Positions 55,715 to 63,723 of a stretch of DNA of 64,000 nucleotides are shown here, piece after piece; the stretch's first letter is position 1; each line of letters starts with the position of its first letter. Origin of the DNA: Paenibacillus sp. OV219 (lineage in GTDB: Bacteria > Bacillota > Bacilli > Paenibacillales > Paenibacillaceae); assembly GCF_900110075.1 (NCBI RefSeq), contig NZ_FOCJ01000011.1, positions 121,083 to 185,082 of the forward strand, written 5' to 3'. The notes below the pieces were generated by a model. The model was not told where the DNA came from and ran no database searches. It saw only the letters and a list, made by a program, of their open reading frames with translations. Position numbers and translations under genes: made by a program.

Positions 55715-56974
55715 ATGAATCTCGTTTACGCAGATGAACATGGCAATTTGTTCGATCATCCCGATTGGACGGGGCTTGGCCGCAGCGGCGATATGGTTGT
55801 CGAGCTGATGGAGGACGAGCTTATTCCGCTGCCCGATGGGGCAACAATGGTAGGCTTACCGCATACCCGGCCAATCGGCATTCATAACGAAAGCGGCGAG
55901 ATGCGCCCGCTGCCAGGCAATGTGCAAGCGGTTGGGGCACTGCTTCCGCAAGGTTACACCCGCCTGTGTATTCCGGGCTATATGAAGTCGGACAAGACGC
56001 AGAAGTTGCCGCTATTCGGTTACTCTGCCGTCGTATGGAAGGAAGGCAGCTTCTACGTGGCGGCGCAGAAATGCGACGATCCGGAACGCTGGAATCCGAT
56101 GAACTGTGATACGTCGGAACTGAACGTTAGCGTTGAGCGACTGCTGGCGAAGTACCCGGAGAACCGGCTGTACAAGCATCTATCCAACTGCGCGCTCGGT
56201 TATGAGTGCTTGACCGCGTCCAACACATTTCTTCAGCGCTGGGAAGGTGCGGTTCCGGTATCGTTCTCCTGCAACGCCGGCTGCTATGGCTGCATCTCGG
56301 AACAGCCCGATGACAGTGGCTTCCCTGCACCGCAGACGCGGATGAACTTCAAGCCGACTGTAGAAGAGATCATCGACGTCATGATGGAGCATCTCGTGAC
56401 ACCGGAATCCATTATTAGCTTCGGTCAGGGCTGTGAAGGCGAGCCGTCGACGCAAGCGAAGATCATCATCGATGCAATGCGTGAAGTGCGGAAGCGGACC
56501 AACCTCGGCTACATTAATATCAATACGAATGCAGGCTTGACGGATCACATACGCGGCATCGTGGATGCAGGCCTTGACCTGATGCGCGTAAGTACGATTA
56601 GCGCACTGGACGATCATTATAATGCGTACTACAAGCCTCGCGGCTACACGCTTGCGAATGTGGAGAAATCGCTCCGCTACGCGACGGACAAAGGCGTCTA
56701 TACGTCGATCAACTATTTGATTTTCCCAGGGGTCACTGACCGTGAAGAAGAGATTGAAGCGATGCTCGGCTTCGTTAAGCGGACTGGGCTGAAGCTCATC
56801 CAGATGCGTAATCTGAATATCGATCCAGAGAGCTACTTGGAGCTCATTCCGAAGCCGCAAGGCGAGATCTATGGTATGAAGCAGATGCTGGAGATTTTCG
56901 CTGACGAAGTTCCAGATGTCGTTATTGGTTCCTACACGCATGTTCCGCCTGCACCGTTAAAGCAGCCGCTGTAG
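55715..56974 (+). CDS. radical SAM enzyme of unknown function
   Basis: The 419-residue protein has a radical SAM core with the cluster motif CNAGCYGC (C-x3-C-x2-C) near 189, the GE motif GQGCEGEPST near 232 and NTNAGL near 270. An N-terminal domain of about 170 residues with several Cys (KCDDPERWNPMNC, LSNCALGYEC) precedes the core and may bind a second cluster or the substrate. AGGAGG lies upstream of ATG 55715. It sits between rho and rpmE, where B. subtilis has no such gene. The substrate cannot be inferred. Confidence 0.82.
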   Translation: MNLVYADEHGNLFDHPDWTGLGRSGDMVVELMEDELIPLPDGATMVGLPHTRPIGIHNESGEMRPLPGNVQAVGALLPQGYTRLCIPGYMKSDKTQKLPLFGYSAVVWKEGSFYVAAQKCDDPERWNPMNCDTSELNVSVERLLAKYPENRLYKHLSNCALGYECLTASNTFLQRWEGAVPVSFSCNAGCYGCISEQPDDSGFPAPQTRMNFKPTVEEIIDVMMEHLVTPESIISFGQGCEGEPSTQAKIIIDAMREVRKRTNLGYININTNAGLTDHIRGIVDAGLDLMRVSTISALDDHYNAYYKPRGYTLANVEKSLRYATDKGVYTSINYLIFPGVTDREEEIEAMLGFVKRTGLKLIQMRNLNIDPESYLELIPKPQGEIYGMKQMLEIFADEVPDVVIGSYTHVPPAPLKQPL

Positions 56975-57019
56975 GTCATTCATATACTGAACTTTCCAGT
57001 TTTGCAGCATACAAAAGCA

Positions 57020-57049
57020 TTGCTTTATCGAGAGTGACCATGCTATACT
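57020..57049 (+). promoter_or_regulatory. rpmE promoter
   Basis: TTGCTT (57020-57025), 18 bases, TATACT (57044-57049), 62 bases upstream of the rpmE start. Confidence 0.6.
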
Positions 57050-57110
57050 CTCCTAGTGTGTAATTACTCTGGGTCCGCATGTTGATCCAGGGCGGAAAGA
57101 GGTGAACGAG

Positions 57111-57308
57111 ATGAAACAAGGTATTCATCCGACATACCACGTCACATCAGTAACTTGCGCTTGCGGCAATAGCTTCGAGTCTGGTTCGATTAAACAGAAC
57201 CTGCGCGTAGAGATTTGCTCCGCTTGCCACCCGCACTTTACGGGTAAGCAGAAGTTCCTTGATGCCGGCGGTCGCGTCGACAAATTCAAAAAGAAATACG
57301 GTATTTAA
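57111..57308 (+). CDS. rpmE: 50S ribosomal protein L31
   Basis: The 65-residue protein is the zinc-binding (C+) form: CACGNSF near 16 and [14 protein letters not shown] near 37 supply the four Cys ligands. It sits on the large ribosomal subunit near the central protuberance. I chose ATG 57111 because AAAGAGGTG lies six bases upstream; an in-frame GTG at 57102 overlaps that site. The order rho-rpmE is conserved in Firmicutes. Confidence 0.95.
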   Translation: MKQGIHPTYHVTSVTCACGNSFESGSIKQNLRVEICSACHPHFTGKQKFLDAGGRVDKFKKKYGI

Positions 57309-57334
57309 TCTGCCGGAATTTAGCAGAATACAAG

Positions 57335-57376
57335 AACCTCCCTCAGCCATCCTATTGGTTAAAGGGAGGTTTTTTT
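57335..57376 (+). terminator. rpmE terminator whose 3' arm contains the next gene's ribosome binding site
   Basis: AACCTCCCT (57335-57343) pairs with AGGGAGGTT (57363-57371), followed by T7. GGGAGG within the 3' arm is also the Shine-Dalgarno site for ATG 57377. Confidence 0.88.
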
Positions 57377-57766
57377 ATGCGAAGCAAACGGCTTATGTTA
57401 GGAGCAATTACGTTAATGACAGCCATCTCTCTAACAGCGTGCGGCGGCAACAAAGATGCCACGAATCATTATAATGCGAATTCGTACGGACATGATGGCT
57501 ATTTGGGGTTGTCGAACAGCAACCCGCACTTACCTAACCGCAACGGTAACTTTCTTAACCAGAACGATGACGGGAATTTCGCGCAGCGTCAGCTGCTGCA
57601 GCAGGTCAGCGGAATAAAGCGGGTTAACATTATGTTTCGCACACCAGATATGGATGTGACCATTACACCCAAGCCAGGAGTGAACAAGGCGCGATTGAAA
57701 CGGGAAGCAACAGCAGTGCTCAAGAAAAACATGCCTCGTTATGACGTCCATGTGAAGGTAACCTAA
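57377..57766 (+). CDS. sporulation-type lipoprotein (YhcN/YlaJ-like)
   Basis: The 129-residue protein has a lipoprotein signal: KRLMLGAITLMTAISLTAC, with the lipobox Cys near residue 22. An Asn-, Gly- and His-rich stretch follows, then a small domain (VSGIKRVNIMFRTPDMDVTI, VNKARLKREATAVLKK) like the C-terminal domain of YhcN/YlaJ spore lipoproteins. The function in the spore is unknown. The ribosome binding site lies in the upstream terminator stem, seven bases from the ATG. Confidence 0.68.
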   Translation: MRSKRLMLGAITLMTAISLTACGGNKDATNHYNANSYGHDGYLGLSNSNPHLPNRNGNFLNQNDDGNFAQRQLLQQVSGIKRVNIMFRTPDMDVTITPKPGVNKARLKREATAVLKKNMPRYDVHVKVT

Positions 57767-57823
57767 TCATAAAGCAGCTCAAGACATATCCATTAACTTC
57801 ACGGGCTTCCAGAGAATCGGCGC

Positions 57824-57852
57824 TTGCACTTTGCGATAGAACAAGCTATACT
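57824..57852 (+). promoter_or_regulatory. SRP RNA promoter
   Basis: TTGCAC (57824-57829), 17 bases, TATACT (57847-57852), with the predicted start near 57860. Confidence 0.85.
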
Positions 57853-57859
57853 TACTTTT

Positions 57860-58135
57860 GCCGTGCTAGACGGGGAGGTAGCGGTGCCCTGTAGCTCGCA
57901 ATCCGCTGTAGCGAGGTTGAATCCCTATTCTGAGGTTATGTCGATGTGGGGCTGGAGTTCATGAACAGTGTTGACGGCTGGGTCCTCCGCAATGGACGCC
58001 TGTGAACGGGTCAGGTCCGGAAGGAAGCAGCCATAAGCAGGTCTGCCCATGTGCCGGAGGAGTGCTTGGCTTGAGCTGGGAGTGGAAGTGCCGCTCATGT
58101 CGCATTTATCGAAGGTAGGTGCACGGTCACCTATT
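57860..58135 (+). ncRNA. scr: signal recognition particle RNA (scRNA, Gram-positive type)
   Basis: The region holds the SRP helix 8 core GGTCAGGTCCGGAAGGAAGC at about 58008, with GAACGGG and the matching GCCGGAGGAGTGC on the other side. The 5' end (GCCGTGCTAGACGGGGAGGT) and 3' end (GGTGCACGG) can pair and carry the Alu domain. The length of about 275 bases is the Bacillus type. The RNA binds Ffh and HBsu and targets nascent membrane proteins. B. subtilis scr also lies upstream of dnaX. Ends are approximate. Confidence 0.95.
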
Positions 58136-58145
58136 ATTGAAGCTA

Positions 58146-58192
58146 ACATCCTTTTGTGGTTCATTATGAACCATAAATAGGATGTTTTTTTC
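58146..58192 (+). terminator. SRP RNA terminator
   Basis: AACATCCT with TGTGGTTCAT pairs with ATGAACCATA and AGGATGTT, followed by TTTTT. Confidence 0.9.
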
Positions 58193-58264
58193 TGTTCTGG
58201 CAGGATTATCTACTTTCGTAGCCGAAAAGGAATAGAATCGGATCTACGTAAAGGAGACAAGAGC

Positions 58265-59722
58265 ATGCCCGATATTCCTTCAGCGTCCATTGTACGTCTC
58301 AGCCTTCAAGCTCTTGAAAGCTATTGCGGACAATTCGCAGATACGATGATTGTCATGCTGGATGAGACCATTAAGATCGTCCATGTGAATACTCGCTTTT
58401 TGAAAGAAACGGGCTATGCAGAGTCGGATTTACTTGAGCGGCCGCTTAGCATTATCACGGACGGAGCCGGACAATGGACGGACCCAGCCGTAATGTTTGA
58501 GACCATTGTGAGTCGTCTGCAGCGTCCCGTGAATGAGGGGATTCCTCTGCAGTTGATTGCGGTCGATGGAAACCGTATTTCTGCTACTGCCTCGCCAATC
58601 ATTGTTCAGACGGAGCAAGGCATTAGGTGTCTGCTTTTTCTGTACGGCCAAAGCGGTATGCGCAGCGGCAATCTCATTGAGCGCTTTGGAGAGACGATGC
58701 TGCGTGATGAGCACATTGGCGTCATTCTCCTGCAACCTGAATCATTAAAGATACTAGATATAAGCCCGCTCGCATGCCAGCTTCTCGGCGTTGAGCAATC
58801 GGCTGTCGTCAACGTGGAGCTTTCATCCTTCTTTGCCGAAGCGGAGAAGGAGTATTCGATTATATGCGAAGCGCTCGCGAGCGGCGAAACGGTTCGAAAT
58901 TATCCGCTGACCTGGCGATACGAAGATAAGCAAAGCGAGCTGCTTATGGATGTTGGGCTGCTGCACAGCGCGATCTTTGCCAGGGAAGGCGCCTATATTA
59001 TCTTTAAAGACGTGACGAATCTTCGCTCGCTCGAGACGCAGGTGCAGCGAAGCGACCGTCTGGCGATGATCGGGCAGATTGCAGCGGGCGCAGCGCATGA
59101 GATCCGCAATCCACTCACAGCAATTCGCGGTTTTCTGCAGCTGTTCCGCAAAACGATGATTGTGCACAATATGAACAAAGAGAAAGAATATACGGATATT
59201 ATGCTTAGTGAGCTCGATCGGATTAATCATCTCGTCGGCGAGTTTCTACTACTCAGCAAGCCGAAGCAGATGACGACCAGCTGGATCGGTGTCGATAGCG
59301 TTCTGCGAGATATTATGCCGGTTGTTTCAAGTGAAGCGCTGCTACATAACGTTACGGTGAACTGGGACGATAGGATGGAACTGCCGCGTGTACTTGCAGA
59401 TGGAGAGATGCTGAAGCAGGTATTTTTAAATTTGTGCAAGAACGGGATCGAGGCGATGACAGAAGGTGGGACGCTGACCGTTCGAGGGGCTGTGCTCCAA
59501 TCGGGCAAGTCGTCGAGACTTATCATTGATATTGAAGATACGGGTCCGGGGATACCGCCTCACCTCATTAACAAGATCTTTGATCCTTTCGTGACGACGA
59601 AGCAAAATGGTACCGGGCTCGGCCTATCCGTCTGCCAGCGGATCTTGCATGACTTCGGCGGTACGATCTCGGCGGCGACAAGGGAGAATGGAGCGCTGTT
59701 CACGGTCATGATTCCTTGTTAG
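58265..59722 (+). CDS. PAS-domain sporulation-type histidine kinase
   Basis: The 485-residue kinase has no membrane segment. Two PAS-type domains are likely at about 15-130 and 135-255, then a HisKA domain with His278 in GAAHEIRNPLTAIRGFLQL, and a HATPase domain with NGIEA near 400, DTGPGIPP near 428 and GTGLGLSVCQ near 455. The sequence near the His resembles the Bacillus KinA-KinE group that phosphorylates Spo0F. No response regulator is adjacent, so Spo0F at 51 kb is the plausible target. AAAGGAG precedes ATG 58265. It is inserted between scr and dnaX. Confidence 0.88.
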   Translation: MPDIPSASIVRLSLQALESYCGQFADTMIVMLDETIKIVHVNTRFLKETGYAESDLLERPLSIITDGAGQWTDPAVMFETIVSRLQRPVNEGIPLQLIAVDGNRISATASPIIVQTEQGIRCLLFLYGQSGMRSGNLIERFGETMLRDEHIGVILLQPESLKILDISPLACQLLGVEQSAVVNVELSSFFAEAEKEYSIICEALASGETVRNYPLTWRYEDKQSELLMDVGLLHSAIFAREGAYIIFKDVTNLRSLETQVQRSDRLAMIGQIAAGAAHEIRNPLTAIRGFLQLFRKTMIVHNMNKEKEYTDIMLSELDRINHLVGEFLLLSKPKQMTTSWIGVDSVLRDIMPVVSSEALLHNVTVNWDDRMELPRVLADGEMLKQVFLNLCKNGIEAMTEGGTLTVRGAVLQSGKSSRLIIDIEDTGPGIPPHLINKIFDPFVTTKQNGTGLGLSVCQRILHDFGGTISAATRENGALFTVMIPC

Positions 59723-59807
59723 AGAACGCTTTCTCATTTACCTTCCATTCGCCCGCGTTCCTTAGCGCTTAACTGGATTTCATCTCATTTTAGACGATGT
59801 AGCCGTT

Positions 59808-59835
59808 TTGCTAGGCTGTCTGCATCGTGTATAAT
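59808..59835 (+). promoter_or_regulatory. dnaX promoter
   Basis: TTGCTA (59808-59813), 16 bases, TATAAT (59830-59835), 31 bases before the dnaX start. Confidence 0.75.
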
Positions 59836-59866
59836 AGAGTTACTTAAGCCGAAAGGAACGGATCGT

Positions 59867-61669
59867 ATGTCACATATCGCTTTATACCGTGCTTGGCGTC
59901 CGCAGACGTTCCAGGATATGGTCGGCCAGAAGCATATTATTCAAACGTTACAGAATGCGATTCGCGAGCAACGGGTTTCGCATGCCTATTTATTTAATGG
60001 TCCGAGAGGAACAGGGAAGACGACTGCAGCCAAAGTTATGGCGAAAGCCATTAACTGCGAACGCGGTCCGACGCCTGAGCCCTGCAACGTCTGTGATGCA
60101 TGCCGAGGCATAACCGCCGGCACGATCATGGATGTTGTGGAGATTGATGCTGCGTCCAATCGCGGTATCGACGAGATTCGGGATATACGCGACAAGGTAC
60201 GTTATGCGCCGTCTGAAGTACGCTACAAAGTGTACATCATTGATGAAGTTCACATGCTGACTTCCGAGGCGTTCAATGCGCTCTTGAAGACGCTCGAAGA
60301 GCCGCCGGCTCACGTCATCTTTATATTGGCGACGACAGAGCCGCATAAGCTGCCGGCAACGATTATTTCTCGCTGTCAGCGCTTCGATTTCAGGCAAGTT
60401 TCCATGCCGGAGCAGACCGAGCGGCTTCGCCAAATTTGCGACGAAGAAGGCATTCAAGCGGAGGACGATGCGCTTGCTTATATAGCTAGATTGTCCGACG
60501 GCGGGATGCGCGATGCAATCAGCTTGCTCGAGCAAGTATCCGCATACGGTGGAGAGCGGATAACGCTAGGCGATGCTATTGATGTTACGGGTGGTCTTGC
60601 GACGGAGCAGTTCAAACAGCTCGCCGATGCCATAAGAGATCGGGATGCGGCGGCGGTGATGCCGCTTGTTGAAGGGCTTATGCAGGCGGGCAAGAGCGCT
60701 GACAAATGTCTCGAGAACTTAATCTTCTACTTCCGGGATTTGCTCGTGCTCAAGCTTGCTCCCGGCGGCAAGGTATCGACGGAGCGAATTGTCGATCAGG
60801 AGAAGTATCGCGAGATGGCGAATTCCTTTAGCAGCGAGCTGCTCTTCCGGATGATTGACGTGCTCAATCAGTACCAATTGGAGATCCGGCACGCTGCCCT
60901 GCCGCAGACCATCTTCGAGATCGCGCTTATGAAGATTTGTACGATGCAGGAAACAGGTGGCGGAGCATCCGCGGCAGCTGGAGTTCCAGCAGAATTAGCT
61001 TCTTCTGCTGGTGGCGGTTTGGCAACCGGAGAAGTACAGCGTCTGCAACAGCGCATCGACACGCTAGAGCGCAAGATCGAACAACTGCTCCAATCCGGCG
61101 TGCGTCCGGACGGGCAAAGCGCTCCTTCTGGCGAGCAAGCAGGCGGAGGAGCGAGAGGCAACCGCAACTCAGGCTTCGGCGCCAAGAGTGGCGCAGCGGG
61201 AGGTAGCGGTTCGCCTAGCATTGCACGCGTGAAGCTGGATCCGTTCTTAGCCGCAGCAGAGAGTCAGGCTACTGGTCAGGTGCGGATGAAGTGGAGTGAC
61301 ATTTTGCAGCGTGTGAAAGGGAACAATATTTCCACTCATGCCTGGTTCGTGAACGGAGATCCAGTCAGTGCGGCGGACAATACAGTCTTGGTTGCATTTA
61401 AGAACTCTATCCACCGTGAGACGACGGAGAAACCGGCTAATCGCGAAGTTATCGAGCGAGTACTCAATGAAGTGTTCGGTCGACCAGTTCGATTGGCAAC
61501 CGTCATGCTGAAGGAATGGCAGACCGCAGCGGAGAAAGGCCCAGCGCCTGCAGGTGAGCTGCTGATGTTCGAGCAAGAAGAGGACGGCAGCGCGCCGAAG
61601 GAGCCGGAATGGGTGGAAGAGGCTGTGAGGATGTTCGGAGAAGATCTCGTTGTAATTGAAGACAAGTAA
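59867..61669 (+). CDS. dnaX: DNA polymerase III subunit gamma/tau
   Basis: The 600-residue protein has Walker A FNGPRGTGKTTAAK near 43, the four-Cys zinc module (NCERGPTPEPCNVCDACRG) near 64, DEVHML near 125 and the sensor SRCQRFDF near 165. The middle (about 370-450) is Ala/Gly/Ser-rich, and the tau-specific C-terminus follows to residue 600. It loads the sliding clamp and tethers polymerase cores. No obvious A-rich slippery site for making gamma was seen. AAAGGAAC precedes the ATG. It starts the dnaX-yaaK-recR-yaaL-bofA run. Confidence 0.96.
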   Translation: MSHIALYRAWRPQTFQDMVGQKHIIQTLQNAIREQRVSHAYLFNGPRGTGKTTAAKVMAKAINCERGPTPEPCNVCDACRGITAGTIMDVVEIDAASNRGIDEIRDIRDKVRYAPSEVRYKVYIIDEVHMLTSEAFNALLKTLEEPPAHVIFILATTEPHKLPATIISRCQRFDFRQVSMPEQTERLRQICDEEGIQAEDDALAYIARLSDGGMRDAISLLEQVSAYGGERITLGDAIDVTGGLATEQFKQLADAIRDRDAAAVMPLVEGLMQAGKSADKCLENLIFYFRDLLVLKLAPGGKVSTERIVDQEKYREMANSFSSELLFRMIDVLNQYQLEIRHAALPQTIFEIALMKICTMQETGGGASAAAGVPAELASSAGGGLATGEVQRLQQRIDTLERKIEQLLQSGVRPDGQSAPSGEQAGGGARGNRNSGFGAKSGAAGGSGSPSIARVKLDPFLAAAESQATGQVRMKWSDILQRVKGNNISTHAWFVNGDPVSAADNTVLVAFKNSIHRETTEKPANREVIERVLNEVFGRPVRLATVMLKEWQTAAEKGPAPAGELLMFEQEEDGSAPKEPEWVEEAVRMFGEDLVVIEDK

Positions 61670-61727
61670 TTGAAGGCAAGTAATGTATGCCAATAAATTT
61701 AACTACACATAAGGAGTGACCTTAACC

Positions 61728-62039
61728 ATGAACAACATGAACCAAATGATGAAGCAAGTGAAGAAGATGCAGGAGCAAATGCTGAAAGCGCAAGAGGAGC
61801 TAGGCACGAAGCTTATTGAAGGTTCTGCTGGCGGCGGCGTAGTTACGGTACAAGTTAACGGCCACAAGAATGTACAAAGCATCGTAATCAAGCCGGAAGC
61901 AGTAGATCCAGATGATATCGAAATGCTGCAAGACCTTGTGCTCACTGCAATCAACGATGCGCTGAACAAAGCCGATGAGTTGGCGAACAAAGATATGGGT
62001 AAATTCACAGGCGGTATGAAAATTCCTGGCCTGTTCTAA
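61728..62039 (+). CDS. yaaK: YbaB/EbfC nucleoid-associated protein
   Basis: The 103-residue protein opens [20 protein letters not shown], a long helix, then a small beta region ([17 protein letters not shown]) and a second helix, the YbaB fold. It binds DNA as a dimer. I chose ATG 61728 with AAGGAG 11 bases upstream. It lies between dnaX and recR as in most bacteria. Confidence 0.95.
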   Translation: MNNMNQMMKQVKKMQEQMLKAQEELGTKLIEGSAGGGVVTVQVNGHKNVQSIVIKPEAVDPDDIEMLQDLVLTAINDALNKADELANKDMGKFTGGMKIPGLF

Positions 62040-62066
62040 TTGTGATTTAGTAGAGGAGCTTCCGCC

Positions 62067-62666
62067 TTGTATTATCCCGAACCGATAGCCAAACTGATAG
62101 ATGCCTTTAGCCGCTTGCCGGGCATTGGTCCGAAGACGGCTGCCAGACTGGCATTCCATGTTTTGAAAATGAAAGAAGATGACGTCATTGATTTTGCGAA
62201 GGCGCTTGTCAGTGTGAAACGAAATCTGCATTACTGTTCAGTTTGCTGCAACATTACCGACACGGACCCGTGCCGGATTTGCCAAGACAAGAGCAGGGAC
62301 AATTCGGTCATCTGCGTGGTGCAGGAATCCCGTGACCTCGTCGCGATGGAGAGGACCAAGGAATTTCAAGGGCAATACCACGTGCTCCAAGGGGCGATAT
62401 CGCCGATGGAGGGGATTGGTCCGGACGAGATTCGCATTGCAGAGCTGCTCCGGAGGCTTAGTGACGAGACGGTTCAAGAAATGATTCTGGCTACGAATCC
62501 GAATATTGAAGGTGAAGCGACCGCGATGTATCTATCGCGTCTCGTGAAGCCTTTCGGCATACGAGTGACTCGAATTGCCCACGGTCTGCCTGTAGGTGGA
62601 GACTTGGAATATGCGGATGAAGTGACGCTCTCTAAGGCGCTCGAAGGCCGCAGGGAACTAAACTAA
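62067..62666 (+). CDS. recR: recombination protein RecR
   Basis: The 199-residue protein begins with TTG at 62067 (GAGGAG nine bases upstream) and reads [14 protein letters not shown]. The helix-hairpin-helix ([14 protein letters not shown]), the four-Cys zinc site ([18 protein letters not shown]) and a Toprim domain ([15 protein letters not shown]) are all present. It acts with RecO and RecF at gaps in DNA. A terminator follows. Confidence 0.96.
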   Translation: MYYPEPIAKLIDAFSRLPGIGPKTAARLAFHVLKMKEDDVIDFAKALVSVKRNLHYCSVCCNITDTDPCRICQDKSRDNSVICVVQESRDLVAMERTKEFQGQYHVLQGAISPMEGIGPDEIRIAELLRRLSDETVQEMILATNPNIEGEATAMYLSRLVKPFGIRVTRIAHGLPVGGDLEYADEVTLSKALEGRRELN

Positions 62667-62680
62667 TTACATTAATCTTT

Positions 62681-62712
62681 AACCCCGTAGGAGGAAAGTT
62701 TCCTGCGGGGTT
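62681..62712 (+). terminator. recR terminator
   Basis: AACCCCGTAGGA (62681-62692) pairs with TCCTGCGGGGTT (62701-62712), followed by ATTTGTTTT. Confidence 0.85.
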
Positions 62713-62833
62713 ATTTGTTTTCTACAGAGGGTTATCGGGAAGGGGCTTGTTCTATTTCTGTAGTCTGCTCATAAATACAACTATATGCCTTTTGCTGGTA
62801 TGGCAATCCGATCGGAGAGAGGGGCGTTTAGAC

Positions 62834-63112
62834 ATGTGGAGATTATGGCTGCGTTCGAAGAAGCAGGCTGCGGCGTTAAAACTGAAGAAGACCGAAGTAC
62901 AGGAGCAGATCGAGCTGTTTGCGGAGATTAAGACGGCGAAGCAGGAATGGGATAATGCGCAGCGCTATTTCGAATACGCGCTCGGTAAAGATCAAATTGA
63001 TTATGCGGTATTTGCGATGGCTGCAGCCGAGAAGCGCTATGAGATGTTGATCCGTAAAGCCAAACGTATGCCAGTGAAATGGTCAAATCTGAAAGGTGGG
63101 TTATCCGGATGA
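62834..63112 (+). CDS. yaaL: DUF2508 family protein (YaaL-like)
   Basis: The 92-residue protein is helical and charged: MWRLWLRSKKQAAALKLKK, then KTAKQEWDNAQRYFEYAL and DYAVFAMAAAEKRYEMLI. It matches YaaL, a small protein of unknown function found beside bofA in sporulating Firmicutes. I chose ATG 62834, behind GAGAGGGG. Its stop overlaps the bofA start (ATGA), so the two are translationally coupled. Confidence 0.85.
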   Translation: MWRLWLRSKKQAAALKLKKTEVQEQIELFAEIKTAKQEWDNAQRYFEYALGKDQIDYAVFAMAAAEKRYEMLIRKAKRMPVKWSNLKGGLSG

Positions 63113-63372
63113 AAACGGTATGGATGGTTAGTCTAATTGTATCCTCGCTGCTACTTTTTGTAGTAATGTTCCGTAACAAGCTTCCGCTGCAATGGGTAAG
63201 GCGGTTCGCGCTTCATCTAATAGCGGCGGCTCTTGTTCTTTATGTACTTAACTTTTCAGGACTGATCTCCGGAATGGAAGTGCCGCTGAATCCTATGACG
63301 ATAGGTACCGTTGTGTTGCTTGGCTTGCCAGGCATTATGCTCGTGCTTGGTTTGCAGATGACGTTGTTTTAG
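63109..63372 (+). CDS. bofA: pro-sigma-K processing inhibitor BofA
   Basis: The 87-residue membrane protein has the B. subtilis BofA length and two to three hydrophobic segments (VWMVSLIVSSLLLFVVMF; FALHLIAAALVLYVLNF; IGTVVLLGLPGIMLVLGL). BofA holds the SpoIVFB protease inactive in the outer forespore membrane until the forespore signal arrives. ATG 63109 follows AAGGTGGG and overlaps the yaaL stop. The rRNA operon starts 350 bases downstream, as in B. subtilis. Confidence 0.93.
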   Translation: MKTVWMVSLIVSSLLLFVVMFRNKLPLQWVRRFALHLIAAALVLYVLNFSGLISGMEVPLNPMTIGTVVLLGLPGIMLVLGLQMTLF

Positions 63373-63410
63373 TTGGAATACTTTACAATTAAACGAATTG
63401 AGCATAAGCC

Positions 63411-63523
63411 TTGACCTTATAGGAGTGGATATGTTAAATTAGATCTCGCGTCACAGAAGGTTATGAACTGCAAAAACAAATTAAAAAAAGTGCTTGCAAT
63501 AAAGTAACCGAATGTGATATATT
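63411..63523 (+). promoter_or_regulatory. tandem rRNA promoters P1 and P2
   Basis: P1: TTGACC (63411-63416), 18 bases, TAAATT (63435-63440). P2: TTGCAA (63494-63499), 18 bases, TATATT (63518-63523). Tandem promoters are usual for rrn operons in this group. The leader continues through GTTCCTTGAAAACTGAACAA near 63570, a conserved rrn-leader element. Confidence 0.7.
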
Positions 63524-63697
63524 AATCAAGTCGCCGCTGAGACATGGGCGAATAAATGAAACAAATTTGTTCCTTGAAAACTGAACAATGAGCGACCTGT
63601 CAAAAGGTCATAAAATACGTCGAAACGACGATCGCCATTTGGCGAAAGTGTTTCTGACGAGCTAGTTTTTTGAATGAGCTAACAAGCAAATTCATTT

Positions 63698-63722
63698 GGC
63701 GCAATGGCTTCGCCATTTCGCC
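63698..63722 (+). promoter_or_regulatory. leader hairpin directly before 16S
   Basis: GGCGCAATGGC and GCCATTTCGCC form a stem with one mismatch and a three-base loop next to the 16S start; it may help rRNA folding or processing. Confidence 0.55.
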
Positions 63723-63723
63723 T

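Noticed and set aside
60950..61250. programmed frameshift in dnaX for gamma synthesis
   Set aside because: No A-rich slippery heptamer followed by a stem was found near the Ala/Gly-rich linker.
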